DNA of 64,000 bases from Pseudanabaena sp. PCC 7367 (lineage in GTDB: Bacteria > Cyanobacteriota > Cyanobacteriia > Pseudanabaenales > Pseudanabaenaceae), in assembly GCF_000317065.1 (NCBI RefSeq), contig NC_019701.1, positions 2,013,001 to 2,077,000 on the forward strand, written 5' to 3'. Every line of letters begins with the position of its first letter. Position 1 is the first letter of the stretch. This document shows positions 10,028 to 19,168 of the stretch, one piece after another. Both the position numbers and the translations under genes were made by a program. The notes under the pieces were generated by a model. The model worked only from the letters and a program-made list of their open reading frames with translations. It was not told the origin of the DNA and did not search any database.

Positions 10028-10132
10028 ATTACTGGTTCACCACGAAAATTATAATCATTGCTGCTTTGATCGAGTAGTTACTCCGTCTGGATTGCAAGCC
10101 CCCACATTTAAATTGGTCGGGCATTGCTCTGA

Positions 10133-10288
10133 TCAAGCAACAAAAAAGGAGGCATCACCCTCCTTCAACTTTTTGCGTAGTTGCTGTTGTTGTTTTTTAA
10201 TTTGCCGCAGCCGAGCAGTGCCGCCTCTGCCTTTAATGTTGCGGCCAGTCTTGCGGGGTGATTCCCAGCGTTTCAGTCGTTGTGCCAT
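10133..10288 (-). CDS. Small basic protein, 51 aa
   Basis: Reading the minus strand gives a 51-codon gene starting at ATG 10286-10288. The product begins MAQRLKRWESPRKTGRNIKG and is strongly basic, with a Gln/Lys-rich helix (RQIKKQQQQLRKKLKE) at its end. GGAGA at 10298-10302 lies 9 nt before the ATG. A strong intrinsic terminator begins inside the last codons, which supports a dedicated short transcript. The composition suggests an RNA- or ribosome-binding protein, but that is inference; I cannot name the family. A longer plus-strand frame over the same DNA is rich in Cys and Leu runs and looks like its shadow. Confidence 0.65.
   Translation of the reverse strand: MAQRLKRWESPRKTGRNIKGRGGTARLRQIKKQQQQLRKKLKEGDASFFVA
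10142..10165 (-). terminator. Intrinsic terminator inside the 3' end of the small basic-protein gene
   Basis: On the minus strand a perfect 7-bp stem AAGGAGG/CCTCCTT with a 6-nt loop is followed by a run of T residues. It overlaps codons 42-50 of the small gene, and the stop codon lies 7 nt beyond the hairpin. On the plus strand the same hairpin is followed, after five bases, by a T-rich stretch, so it might also stop read-through from murG. Confidence 0.7.
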
Positions 10289-11847
10289 TGGTCTTTATCT
10301 CCGTTGCTTGAGCATTTGGGCAAGAAGTTTACTATTTACTATATAAGGCTTGCTACAATTGTTGCCAGCAGATGCCACCGGAGCATCATGATCGTGGTTG
10401 ATCTGTTGATATTTAGAAAAAAGGATTTGAGCTAAGACCTAATCTCGTTATCTCTACTAGATAGAGACGATCGCAAATCTTAAATGTTCTCTACCCCAAT
10501 ACAATCAAATTGTTCTTTCTATCTCTAAGCTAGCATTCTTGACTCTATCTTGCTACTGCCCAGCGATCGGGGAAACCGACCTTCCTCCCCAAAATTAGAC
10601 TCTTATTAGCTTCAGCAATTATTATTTGGTGGTTCTAGAGCAAACCTGTAGCCCGCTTCAACAAACTACACTGATAGAAACTAGAAACTGCTTCATCTCT
10701 CAATAAATGCTGGGTGCCTATTGCATTACATCTACTTACATTGCATCCCCGAAATCCTAATTTCAGCCGTTAGTAGTGGCGAAATCCTGACATTTTCATG
10801 CATTGCCTTGGCAAGATTTCTATTGATCTGGTCTGGACAATAAATTGCTTAAAACAATACTAGAAAAGGTTTATGGGGAAACTGTAACAAATGATTCAAA
10901 TCAAAAGAAATATAAGGTAAGCTTATATACAAATGGTGCTAACCTAAATTTGTTGTCTGTATAAATAAATCAACAGGGTTTGTTTATATAGGTTTGGTAA
11001 TTGCGATCGAGACATGCTTGATATGTAGCATTTTTGTACCAATGACCAGATTCAACAAAAGTCATTTTGTGGTTAGGGTTTTGCAGCGATTTGTTTGTGA
11101 AGCCTTAGCTTTAACAAATGGTGTAACCTGAACTAAGGCTGGAACCAATTAAGGAATTTTTATAGCTGGGTTTTCCTTGGCTAGAGCCAAATCAGCGAAA
11201 TGACAGCGACCAAGATATGTGTGATGCATATTTCGTATTTACGGCAGCTTGTTCTTGCATAGCTCCATATTCTAGTTATGCAGGTAGGGCGATCGATCGG
11301 ACATAATGTATGACTAGCAATAAAGTCACGCAGGATTGTCTACTAATTGGCCAAAGCTACACCCACGCAACTATGGCTTGAATTGGCTTGAATCGTCTAT
11401 CTAGATCGGTTTTGATTCGTTAGTTCCTAAGGTCATAGGGTGGGTATCTGGGTATCTGTGGCAAGCGATCGAACGAACTGAGTCATAGCATTTGATTGTG
11501 TATGTACTCCATTGCCTCTGGGCTTGGCGATCGCCGCTAATCCTTGACTAAATTTAGATTGTGTGCGATCTATTAGCTGCTTACCCTTTCTTGCTGGATT
11601 GGCCTACGCAAATTGCATGAGCAACCATGCTCACTAACGCCACCGATCAAATTTCCGCTTCGGCCAGCACTAACTTAGTTAGGGCTTCGACTGATCAAAA
11701 ACTGATCAAAATAGGTTGCATCAAACCAATTCGCAGATGCCTGCTGCCCTTCAATTCCTTTGCACATATTGCACAGGGCTGGGATTGGATCAATAAATCG
11801 CATCTCAATAAATTGCATAAGTAATAAAAATAATAGAAAGTCACCTC
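10289..11847. other. Long intergenic region upstream of the zam-like gene
   Basis: About 1.56 kb without a convincing gene. Short frames exist on both strands but none is protein-like; a 65-codon frame at 11627-11824 has no ribosome-binding site and an unusual composition. A near-palindrome TCTCTACTAGATAGAGA lies near 10456-10475. Many GCGATCGC-type words occur. A non-coding RNA or long leader is possible, but I recognise none. Confidence 0.5.
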
Positions 11848-14142
11848 ATGGAATTCTCGATTGCTGAACTATTAGATAGCTTTTCCGATGGCAAACTGGT
11901 TGCACCTAAAGCAGTAGAAAAGAAATTAGGCATTAGCGACGAAGGCGTGCGGATGCTCCAGGTGACCCTGGATGCCCTGGAGAAAGTGGGCATTTTGGAA
12001 AAGGATAAGGGACGCTATCGACGAGTGAGTGAAGATGGGGTGGTTGAAGGTCGTCTGCGCTGCTCTAGCAAGGGGTTTTGCTTTGCAATCCAAGACGAAG
12101 AGGGAACTGAAGATATTTATATTAAAGAGAGTAATCTCAGCAATGCCTGGAACGGCGATCGCGTTTTGGTGCGGGTCACCCGTGATGGAATGCGTAAAAA
12201 GAGCCCCGAAGGTGAGGTGCGGTTAATTGTCGATCGTGCTAACCCAACTATGTTGGCGAAGGTGAAAAAAGTTGATGCTGGCTATCGGGCGATGCCCCTC
12301 GACGATCGGTTATTGTTTGAAATTGATCTGACCGAAACAGACGATATTGAAGATCTAGGCGCGGCGATCGATAAGCTGGTGCATGTGGAAATGGTGCGCT
12401 ATCCCCTGGGTAAGCACCTGCCATTGGGTAAAGTGGTGCAGATCCTGGGCAGTGATCCAGAATCCACCGCTGATGTGGCGCTGGTGTGCTGTAAACATAA
12501 CCTGCCGCTCCGCTTCAGTGAAGAATTACGTCAGGCGGCGGCGGATCTACCCAAGTCTGTGCGCAAGAGCGATCATAAAGATCGCCAGGATCTGCGTAAG
12601 CAGTTTGCGGTTGAAATCGGTAATGCGGCGGCCATTTCGTTAACCAAGCTACCGGCGGGTTGGGAACTGGGTGTGCACATTCAGGATGTGAGTGCTTATA
12701 TTGAAGCTGATTCACCGCTCGATCGACTGGCCAAGCGGCGCTTACGCACAATTTATTTGGGCAAGAGCCTGATTCCGATGCTGCCAGAAATCGAAGTTTT
12801 TGGGCAATCGGAACGCCTTACTATTTCTTTGTTGCTGAATCTAGATCAAGATGGTGCAATTAAAGGCATGGAGATTCAACCCAGCATAGTTGCAGTTGAT
12901 CATCAAATTGACTATGCCAAGGCGCAGGCGATTTTAAACAATGATGTGAAGACGGATGGGAATCTCAAAGCCCTCCTGGAAAACATTATGACCGTGGGTG
13001 AACTGCTGCGCCAACAGCGACCAGGTGGTTTGACCATTACCCTGCCCGATCGCTGCACCGAGTCATCGATCCAAGAGCCAGATGATGGTGCGCAGGGGAT
13101 TCCGGTGATTCCTGAATCAATGCCGGTGTATGGTGCGGTGGCAGAAGTTATGATTCGTACCAATCTCGAAATGGCCTCTCACCTGCATCGATTGGCGTTG
13201 CCTTCTATGCTGCGGGTGCAAAACATGCCAGAAATGAGCAAGTTTGAAGAAAAACAACGACTGCTCGAAAGTATGGGAGCTAAGATCGAGCTAGAGCAAC
13301 CAGAGGTGATCCGGGCGAGCGATTACCAGGAATGTCTGGCTAAAATTGCCGAACTGGACGATCACAACAGCCGCGATATTCTCAAGTATCTATTTTTGTC
13401 GGTGCTCCGTCCCGGTGAATATGGTACTGAGTCTGGCCCTAACTTTGGATTGGCGCTTGAAGGCACTCCCTATATCCATGTGGTCAATCCCCGTCACCGC
13501 TACAGCGATATCCTGGCACAAAGGCTCTTACATGCCCTATTTGCGGAAGGCCGCGATCGCCGTAGTAGCCGCAGCAAGGAAGGAGTCGATCTGCGTAGTT
13601 CTAGCTGTCATGGTCAGATTAGCTGGAGTGTGTTGCCCACCGAACTGGAGCGCCAGATCAGAAGCACCATTGAGCTGCTGGCACCACGCATTAGCCAGAA
13701 AGAAGACCTGGCGATCAAAGCCCGTAATGATTTAGAGGGGCTCCAAAAGGCTGAATATATGCAAGCGAGAACTGGCCAGAACTTCTTTGGCATCATCACT
13801 GGCGTGCAATCCTATGGCTTCTTTGTGGAAATAGAGTCGCTTTTGGTGGAAGGTTTAGTTCATGTCAGCTCGCTCAAAGATGATTGGTATGAATTCCCGC
13901 AAACTAATAATAAAAATAAGAATCGCCAGCAAACCGTGTTGGTAGGCAGACGTAGCGGTAGACAATATAGCCTGGGCGATCGGGTTGAGGTACAGGTCAA
14001 GAGTGTAGATTATTACCGTCAGCAAATTGACCTGGTGGCAATTCCACCGGAAGGGGTGGTAGCTGAAAATGGGGCTGAACCCGCTAAAGTTGAGGCTGCA
14101 ACCACTGAGCTAGCCGCTACGACAGACCAATCAGAGGAATAA
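11848..14142 (+). CDS. zam: Zam-like RNB-domain protein (RNase II/R family, catalytic site degenerate)
   Basis: This 764-residue protein resembles cyanobacterial Zam, an RNase II/R-family protein first linked to acetazolamide resistance. Order: N-terminal winged-helix-like region (1-60), cold-shock/OB region (65-130), RNB domain (about 240-600), S1 domain (about 645-730, with NFFGIITGVQSYGFFVEIE). The RNB part is recognisable from GWELGVHIQDVSAYIEADSP (271-290). The segment where active enzymes carry the cluster of catalytic aspartates (pattern D-x5-D-x-D-D) reads QFAVEIGNAAAISL here, with none of them. The SPIRRY-type motif is also altered (NPRHRYSD). It is probably not an active 3'-exonuclease and may bind RNA or protein. 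Start is ATG 11848. It stands alone. Confidence 0.8.
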   Translation: MEFSIAELLDSFSDGKLVAPKAVEKKLGISDEGVRMLQVTLDALEKVGILEKDKGRYRRVSEDGVVEGRLRCSSKGFCFAIQDEEGTEDIYIKESNLSNAWNGDRVLVRVTRDGMRKKSPEGEVRLIVDRANPTMLAKVKKVDAGYRAMPLDDRLLFEIDLTETDDIEDLGAAIDKLVHVEMVRYPLGKHLPLGKVVQILGSDPESTADVALVCCKHNLPLRFSEELRQAAADLPKSVRKSDHKDRQDLRKQFAVEIGNAAAISLTKLPAGWELGVHIQDVSAYIEADSPLDRLAKRRLRTIYLGKSLIPMLPEIEVFGQSERLTISLLLNLDQDGAIKGMEIQPSIVAVDHQIDYAKAQAILNNDVKTDGNLKALLENIMTVGELLRQQRPGGLTITLPDRCTESSIQEPDDGAQGIPVIPESMPVYGAVAEVMIRTNLEMASHLHRLALPSMLRVQNMPEMSKFEEKQRLLESMGAKIELEQPEVIRASDYQECLAKIAELDDHNSRDILKYLFLSVLRPGEYGTESGPNFGLALEGTPYIHVVNPRHRYSDILAQRLLHALFAEGRDRRSSRSKEGVDLRSSSCHGQISWSVLPTELERQIRSTIELLAPRISQKEDLAIKARNDLEGLQKAEYMQARTGQNFFGIITGVQSYGFFVEIESLLVEGLVHVSSLKDDWYEFPQTNNKNKNRQQTVLVGRRSGRQYSLGDRVEVQVKSVDYYRQQIDLVAIPPEGVVAENGAEPAKVEAATTELAATTDQSEE

Positions 14143-14375
14143 ATAGCGCGATCGCTTTCTTTAATCACCCCAGATTAGACGGTCAAATGTTGAAGCAGAC
14201 TGATTTTAGTCCACTATTAGTATTAGTTATTAGTATTAGTCCACATTAGGATTAGACCGGATTAGGCTGCTAATCAACACTTTACATAACCGTCAACCGT
14301 CAACAAACCTTCAACTCACGCTAATATAAGCTTTAGTGTGTGCTTGGCTTTTGCTTGATTTCAGGGAGAGATAAA

Positions 14376-15587
14376 TTGCGCAAAAATAAAATATTCATCC
14401 CCCGTCGCCAGTTAATCCGGGGTCTAATTGCGACTGCAACTTTTGGTGTTTCTGCTCAGCTTTGGACAGGATGCAGCAACAATGCCGATCGCCCTGTCAG
14501 CAGTAGTTCTGAGCCAGATCCACCCAATCCAGAATCAGAATCACCAACCGATCGCACCACAATTGGTTTTATTTATGTTGGTTCTAAAGATGACTTTGGC
14601 TATAACCAAGCCCATTCGATCGGTGCCCAGAGTCTAACTGCGATCGCCAATCTGCAGATTGTAGAAGAAGCCAATGTGCCAGAAACAAATGCGGTAGCGG
14701 AGACAATGCGCAGCATGATTGAACTGGATCGCGCTAATGCAATCTTTCCCACCTCCTTTGGTTATTTTGATCCCTACATTGTGGAACTAGCCAGCGAATT
14801 TAATCAGGTGCAGTTTTTCCACTTTGGTAGTCTGTTCCAGGCTGGAGTTCATCCGGATAATATTGGCACCTATTTTAGTTACATTGACGAAGCTCAATAT
14901 CTGGCTGGGATTGCCGCTGCCCATGTCGCCACCGGTGGCAAACTCGGCTTTGTGGCCGCCAAACCAATTCCGCTGGTTTTACGCAACATCAATAGCTTTA
15001 CCCTGGGGGCGCGATCGATTAACCCCGATGCCACTGTCCAGGTGGTATTCACGGGTAATTGGTCAGAACCAATTAAGGAAGCAGAAGCCACCAATAGTCT
15101 GGTAGATCAAGGAATTGAGTTGGTGACCTGTCATGTTGATAGCCCTAAGGCGGTAGTAGAAACAGCCGAAAAGCGTGGCATCCTCATCTGTGGTTATCAT
15201 ACCGATCAAGCGGCACTCGCTCCCAATGGCTATGTGACCGGCGCGATCTGGGATTGGACTAATATCTATACCAATTATGCTGAGATGATTCTAGCGGGGC
15301 AATCGGTGATTGATGGCAGTATTCCCCGCACCATGAGCGGTGGTTTGGCAGAGGGTTTTTGTGATCTGGCTCCCTATGGTGCAATGGTGGACTCGGTGGC
15401 TCAGCAGGCTGTAGAGCAGGCCAGGGCAGAATTGATCGCTGGCGATCGCTTGATCTATGCTGGCGAAATCAGAAGTAATCAGGGAGAGGTGTTGATCGCG
15501 GCTGACACGCAGATGCAGCGCGATGATCCAGCCCTGGTAAAAATGGACTGGTTGGTGGAAGGGGTGATTGGTAGTCCTTCAAGCTAG
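14376..15587 (+). CDS. BMP-family ABC transporter substrate-binding lipoprotein
   Basis: The product is a periplasmic binding protein of the BMP/PnrA (Med) family, which usually captures nucleosides. I prefer the TTG at 14376, since GGGAGAG at 14364-14370 lies 5 nt before it; a GTG at 14340 would add 12 residues. From the TTG start, an RRQLIRG twin-arginine-like sequence is followed by a hydrophobic stretch and Cys in LWTGCS, suggesting a lipoprotein. The folded part begins near TTIGFIYVGSKDDFGYN and includes FGSLFQAGVHPDN and GAIWDWTNIYTNYAEMILAG, typical of the family. It heads a set of transporter genes reaching 22091. Ligand could be nucleosides or a related compound. Confidence 0.88.
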   Translation: MRKNKIFIPRRQLIRGLIATATFGVSAQLWTGCSNNADRPVSSSSEPDPPNPESESPTDRTTIGFIYVGSKDDFGYNQAHSIGAQSLTAIANLQIVEEANVPETNAVAETMRSMIELDRANAIFPTSFGYFDPYIVELASEFNQVQFFHFGSLFQAGVHPDNIGTYFSYIDEAQYLAGIAAAHVATGGKLGFVAAKPIPLVLRNINSFTLGARSINPDATVQVVFTGNWSEPIKEAEATNSLVDQGIELVTCHVDSPKAVVETAEKRGILICGYHTDQAALAPNGYVTGAIWDWTNIYTNYAEMILAGQSVIDGSIPRTMSGGLAEGFCDLAPYGAMVDSVAQQAVEQARAELIAGDRLIYAGEIRSNQGEVLIAADTQMQRDDPALVKMDWLVEGVIGSPSS

Positions 15588-15674
15588 TTGTAATTCGATC
15601 AACAGAGGGTTTTAATACCAGAGTTAGGCAAATCTTTTCTTGAACTCTTTTTGATCAGGAATAACGCTCAGATC

Positions 15675-16844
15675 ATGCTCAATTCCTATCGCCTGAGATC
15701 CACAATTGTTGCGATCCTGCTGCCGATTATGGCTGTGTTGGTGGCAATAGTTATATTCGGCGGATTCGTTGCGATCGCTGGGGCTGAGGCGATCGGCCTT
15801 AATTGTGGCAATAATACTAGTCCACTGGTAATTAATCTGCCCTTGACTCAATGCCAGCTTACGGGTGTGTTTGCTGCCATCTATCGGGCTGCGTTTGGTA
15901 GTTGGAGCGCCTGGCAGAATACCCTGCTGCGATCGGCGCCGTTGATGTTGACCGCTCTTTGTACGGCGCTACCGGCCAGAATTGGCTTAATTATTATTGG
16001 TAATGAAGGCGCTTTAATCATTGGTGGCATTGCCGCTTTGATTGTTGGTTTGGCACTAGAACAAGCAGCCCCGCTAGTGGCGCAAATTGGCATGGCTGCG
16101 GCTGGGATTGGGGCTGGTGGAGTTTGGATTGCCCTGGTTGGGCTCTGGCGGCACTATCGCGGTGTGAATGAAACGATTAGCTCACTGCTGCTCAATTATA
16201 TTGCGATCGCCCTGCTTAATTATTTGGTCGAAGGGCCAATGCGCGATCCGGCCTCCCTCAATCGCCCCGCCAGCCTACCGATCGCTGCTCATATTGCCCT
16301 GGCTGACATTGCCAATAGCCGTATTCATCTTGGGCTGGTCTATGGGTTGGTGGCCTGCGCGATCGCCTATGTTTTAATTCAGCATACGACCTTTGGCTTT
16401 GCGGTGCGCAGTGTGGGCGGCAACGAGCGAACCGCGCGATTGATCGGCTTACCTGTGGGCAGGCTCACCATAATTATTTGTTTTCTGGCTGGTTCCTGTG
16501 CAGGGTTGGCGGGAATGGTGGAGGTTGCGGCGGTGCATGGCCGAATTTCGCAAGCGCTCAATGCTAATTATGGCTACAGCGGCATTCTGGTGGCATTTGT
16601 AGCTCGTCATAATCCCCTGGCTGCGATCGTGGTTTCGACCTTGCTGGGCGGCATCATCGCCAGTGGTGGGATCTTGCAGCGAGCCCATGACTTACCCAAT
16701 GCAACGGTTTTAGTATTCCAGGGCATTATGTTTCTATGTGTGCTGGCCAGCGAGACTTTTTACGATCGCCTCCTGGGCACAATGCAACCTGATTCATTAG
16801 ATCAATTGGCGGAGCATGAGAGCGGAGCAACGCCCCAGGGTTGA
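15675..16844 (+). CDS. BMP-type ABC transporter permease, first subunit
   Basis: This integral membrane protein has about 8-10 hydrophobic segments, of the branched-chain/ribose-type permease superfamily (BPD_transp_2). Hallmarks are LIIIGNEGALIIGGIAALI near residue 110, GVNETISSLLLNYIAIALLN, and FAVRSVGGNERTARLIGLPV, the loop contacting the ATPase. It pairs with the permease at 19169 to form the channel. Two starts are possible: TTG 15651 and ATG 15675. I chose ATG, with AGGA 14 nt upstream, a rather long spacing. It follows the binding-protein gene by 87 nt. Confidence 0.88.
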   Translation: MLNSYRLRSTIVAILLPIMAVLVAIVIFGGFVAIAGAEAIGLNCGNNTSPLVINLPLTQCQLTGVFAAIYRAAFGSWSAWQNTLLRSAPLMLTALCTALPARIGLIIIGNEGALIIGGIAALIVGLALEQAAPLVAQIGMAAAGIGAGGVWIALVGLWRHYRGVNETISSLLLNYIAIALLNYLVEGPMRDPASLNRPASLPIAAHIALADIANSRIHLGLVYGLVACAIAYVLIQHTTFGFAVRSVGGNERTARLIGLPVGRLTIIICFLAGSCAGLAGMVEVAAVHGRISQALNANYGYSGILVAFVARHNPLAAIVVSTLLGGIIASGGILQRAHDLPNATVLVFQGIMFLCVLASETFYDRLLGTMQPDSLDQLAEHESGATPQG

Positions 16845-17321
16845 TTTTCAAGAATGTTGCCTAACCCTAGCTATTGATGGAACTATTGATGGCTGGTTAT
16901 TTAACTTTTCTTAACCTAGGTCTATTTTTGCTATGGTTATGATTAGTAGTTAAGTATATGTGTGCGAGCAATAGTCGGCAATAGTTACCTGATATTGTCT
17001 GCTTAAATGATTTGCTTAAATTGGCGGGGGCAAATGCTAGTGATTGGCTGGCAATGGGTCATCATTTCTAAGCTGGCCGAAACCATATTTACGCAGTTAA
17101 ATTGTTGCATGTTGACTAAGTTAAGCCAACCAGTGGGTTAACTAGATGTGGGAATAATTTTTAACAGAGAGTTTTTGAGCACCAAACGGTGGGATTATCT
17201 GAGCTAATCGGGCATTTACGATCGTTCAAGTTGCCTTATTTGGATCAGCCTCATCTTTGTTGCTGATTAGCCTTTTGTATTCATTGACCAGATCGATTGA
17301 CCTGAATTTAACTGAATTAGC
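16845..17321. other. Intergenic region before the histidine kinase
   Basis: This 477-bp spacer breaks the transporter gene set. No gene was found. It is long enough for an independent promoter for the kinase and downstream genes, but no clear element could be assigned. Confidence 0.5.
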
Positions 17322-19121
17322 ATGACCATGACAAATTTAAACGCCGAATCTGAGCACCATCAATCAGACTCCAAAACCAAGCTTAATTGGTTCGATCGCC
17401 TTAGTATTAGCAAAAAAATCAGCCTTGGTTATTTTGCGGCTCTGGGTGTAGCCGTACTTGGTAATTTGGGTGGGGTTTTAGTTGGTAATGCTTATCAAAG
17501 TGGTGCTCAAAATTATCGAACCCATGCTGCGGAAGAAGCCAAGCTCATCTTTGGCTTTAGAAATGCTTTCTCAGACCTACCTGGCCACGAAACCCATTTG
17601 TTTGCAGCATTGGGGAGCCCGAATGAATATGAAGAGGAATATACAGAATATCAAGCAACCATTGTCTTTATTGAGGATACGTGGCAGCAACTCCAGGATT
17701 TATATGCCAAAGAGGGTTCAGATGAGTTGCATAGCCAGGATGAAGATATCCAAGCGCTAGGTAATGTGGTTTCCAAATACGATCGCACGGGAGGAGCCTA
17801 TCTGGCTGACACAAAAGAATTACTAGCGCAAATCCCCCCTGAACGAGTCCTGCAGGAAGACTTAGCAGACATGGAAGCACAGCTAGTTGAGTTTAATCGG
17901 AATATTTCAATTAAAGACTTAAGGGATTTCAATCGACTGCTCGACACCCTCATTGCCAAGGTTGAAGTTCATGAGCAGCAAGCTGTATCTGCCCTGGCAG
18001 TTGCTGAGAATACCAGAGGCCTGATTATTTTTGGCAGTATGCTCATTTCGATCGTAATTGCCATCGTCATCGCAGTCCTAACCAGTCGCGCGATCGTGCG
18101 TCCGCTTCAAGCTACCAACAAGGTTGCCAAACAGGTGATCAAAGAATCTGACTTCGATTTGCGAGCGCCAATTACTACCGGTGGTGAAGTCGCGGAGCTG
18201 ACCACTACCCTCAATGAATTGATCGCCAGGGTAAAACGGCTGCTGGAAGAACAAAAAGCAGCAACGGCAGAGCAACTATTGCAAAGCGAAAAAATGTCTA
18301 GTTTGGGCAGAATGTTGGCGGGCGTTGCCCATGAAATTAATAACCCAGTTAATTTTATTTATGGCAATCTTGCCCATGCCAATAACTATACCCAGGACTT
18401 GTTTGATCTAATTGATACATATCAAGCTGAAACTACTAGCCCTTCGCCAGTGGTTGAAGAAAAGCTCGAAGAAGTGGATCTCGATTTCCTGGCTGAAGAC
18501 TTGCCTAAGTTATTAGAATCAATGAAAATCGGTGCCGATCGCGCCCGCAAAATTGTCTTGAGCCTCAAGAATTTCTCCCGCATTGATGAATCTCAAGCGC
18601 ATCCAGTTGACATCCATGATGCGATCGATAGCACCCTCTTAATCCTCAACAACCGGATCAAGAACCAAGTAGAGATCAAACGCAACTACGGTGATATTCC
18701 CGCGATCGAAGCCTTCTCTGGTTCATTGTTCCAGGTGGTTATGAACATCCTTAGCAATGCCCTGGATGCGGTGCAAGAGAAAGCCGAGAATGAAGGGAAA
18801 ATCACAATCACAACTGAACGGAAAGATCGTAATTGGGTGCAGATTCGGATCGCCGACAATGGCGTTGGCATTGCACCAGAGCACTTAACTAAAATATTTG
18901 AAACTTTCTTCACCACCAAACCAATGGGCGTTGGTACTGGCTTAGGCTTATCAATCTCTCATCAAATGATTACCGAAAAACACCACGGCACTCTAACCTG
19001 CACCTCTGAGTTGGGAGTGGGCACAGAATTTACAATCGCCTTACCAATTAAACAAGCTGATTTACCTTTTCCCACTTCTGATAAATCCACTCAATCTGAA
19101 CAGATTAATGTTTCAGTATAA
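17322..19121 (+). CDS. Membrane sensor histidine kinase (4HB-HAMP-HATPase)
   Basis: This 599-residue protein is a hybrid-free sensor kinase. A first membrane helix (about 32-52) and a second (about 228-250) enclose a roughly 170-residue helical extracytoplasmic domain of the four-helix-bundle type. A HAMP linker follows (about 250-305), then the H-box AGVAHEINNPVNFIYGNL with phospho-accepting His near 337. The ATPase has an N-box NILSNALDAV (about 475), G1 DNGVGIAPEH and G2 GVGTGLGLSISH. There is no receiver domain, and no response regulator gene is adjacent. It lies between the two permease genes, 47 nt before the second, so it may sense the substrate or monitor the transporter. That link is inference. 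Confidence 0.88.
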   Translation: MTMTNLNAESEHHQSDSKTKLNWFDRLSISKKISLGYFAALGVAVLGNLGGVLVGNAYQSGAQNYRTHAAEEAKLIFGFRNAFSDLPGHETHLFAALGSPNEYEEEYTEYQATIVFIEDTWQQLQDLYAKEGSDELHSQDEDIQALGNVVSKYDRTGGAYLADTKELLAQIPPERVLQEDLADMEAQLVEFNRNISIKDLRDFNRLLDTLIAKVEVHEQQAVSALAVAENTRGLIIFGSMLISIVIAIVIAVLTSRAIVRPLQATNKVAKQVIKESDFDLRAPITTGGEVAELTTTLNELIARVKRLLEEQKAATAEQLLQSEKMSSLGRMLAGVAHEINNPVNFIYGNLAHANNYTQDLFDLIDTYQAETTSPSPVVEEKLEEVDLDFLAEDLPKLLESMKIGADRARKIVLSLKNFSRIDESQAHPVDIHDAIDSTLLILNNRIKNQVEIKRNYGDIPAIEAFSGSLFQVVMNILSNALDAVQEKAENEGKITITTERKDRNWVQIRIADNGVGIAPEHLTKIFETFFTTKPMGVGTGLGLSISHQMITEKHHGTLTCTSELGVGTEFTIALPIKQADLPFPTSDKSTQSEQINVSV

Positions 19122-19168
19122 TCACCATAGTCAATTTGCTTGATTTAAAAATTTGAAAGGAGTGAAGG

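Noticed and set aside
10020-10346. Plus-strand 108-codon frame after murG
   Set aside because: It is rich in Cys and Leu runs and lies exactly opposite the better-supported minus-strand small gene at 10133-10288.
6710-11241. Similar 21-mers GTGATGC..ATTTCGTATTTA at 6710-6730 and 11221-11241
   Set aside because: Two mismatches in 21 bases; by a rough estimate a match of this quality is expected by chance in 64 kb, and the contexts differ.
11627-11824. 65-codon frame upstream of the zam-like gene
   Set aside because: No ribosome-binding site, low-complexity N-terminus and no resemblance to a known family; treated as chance.
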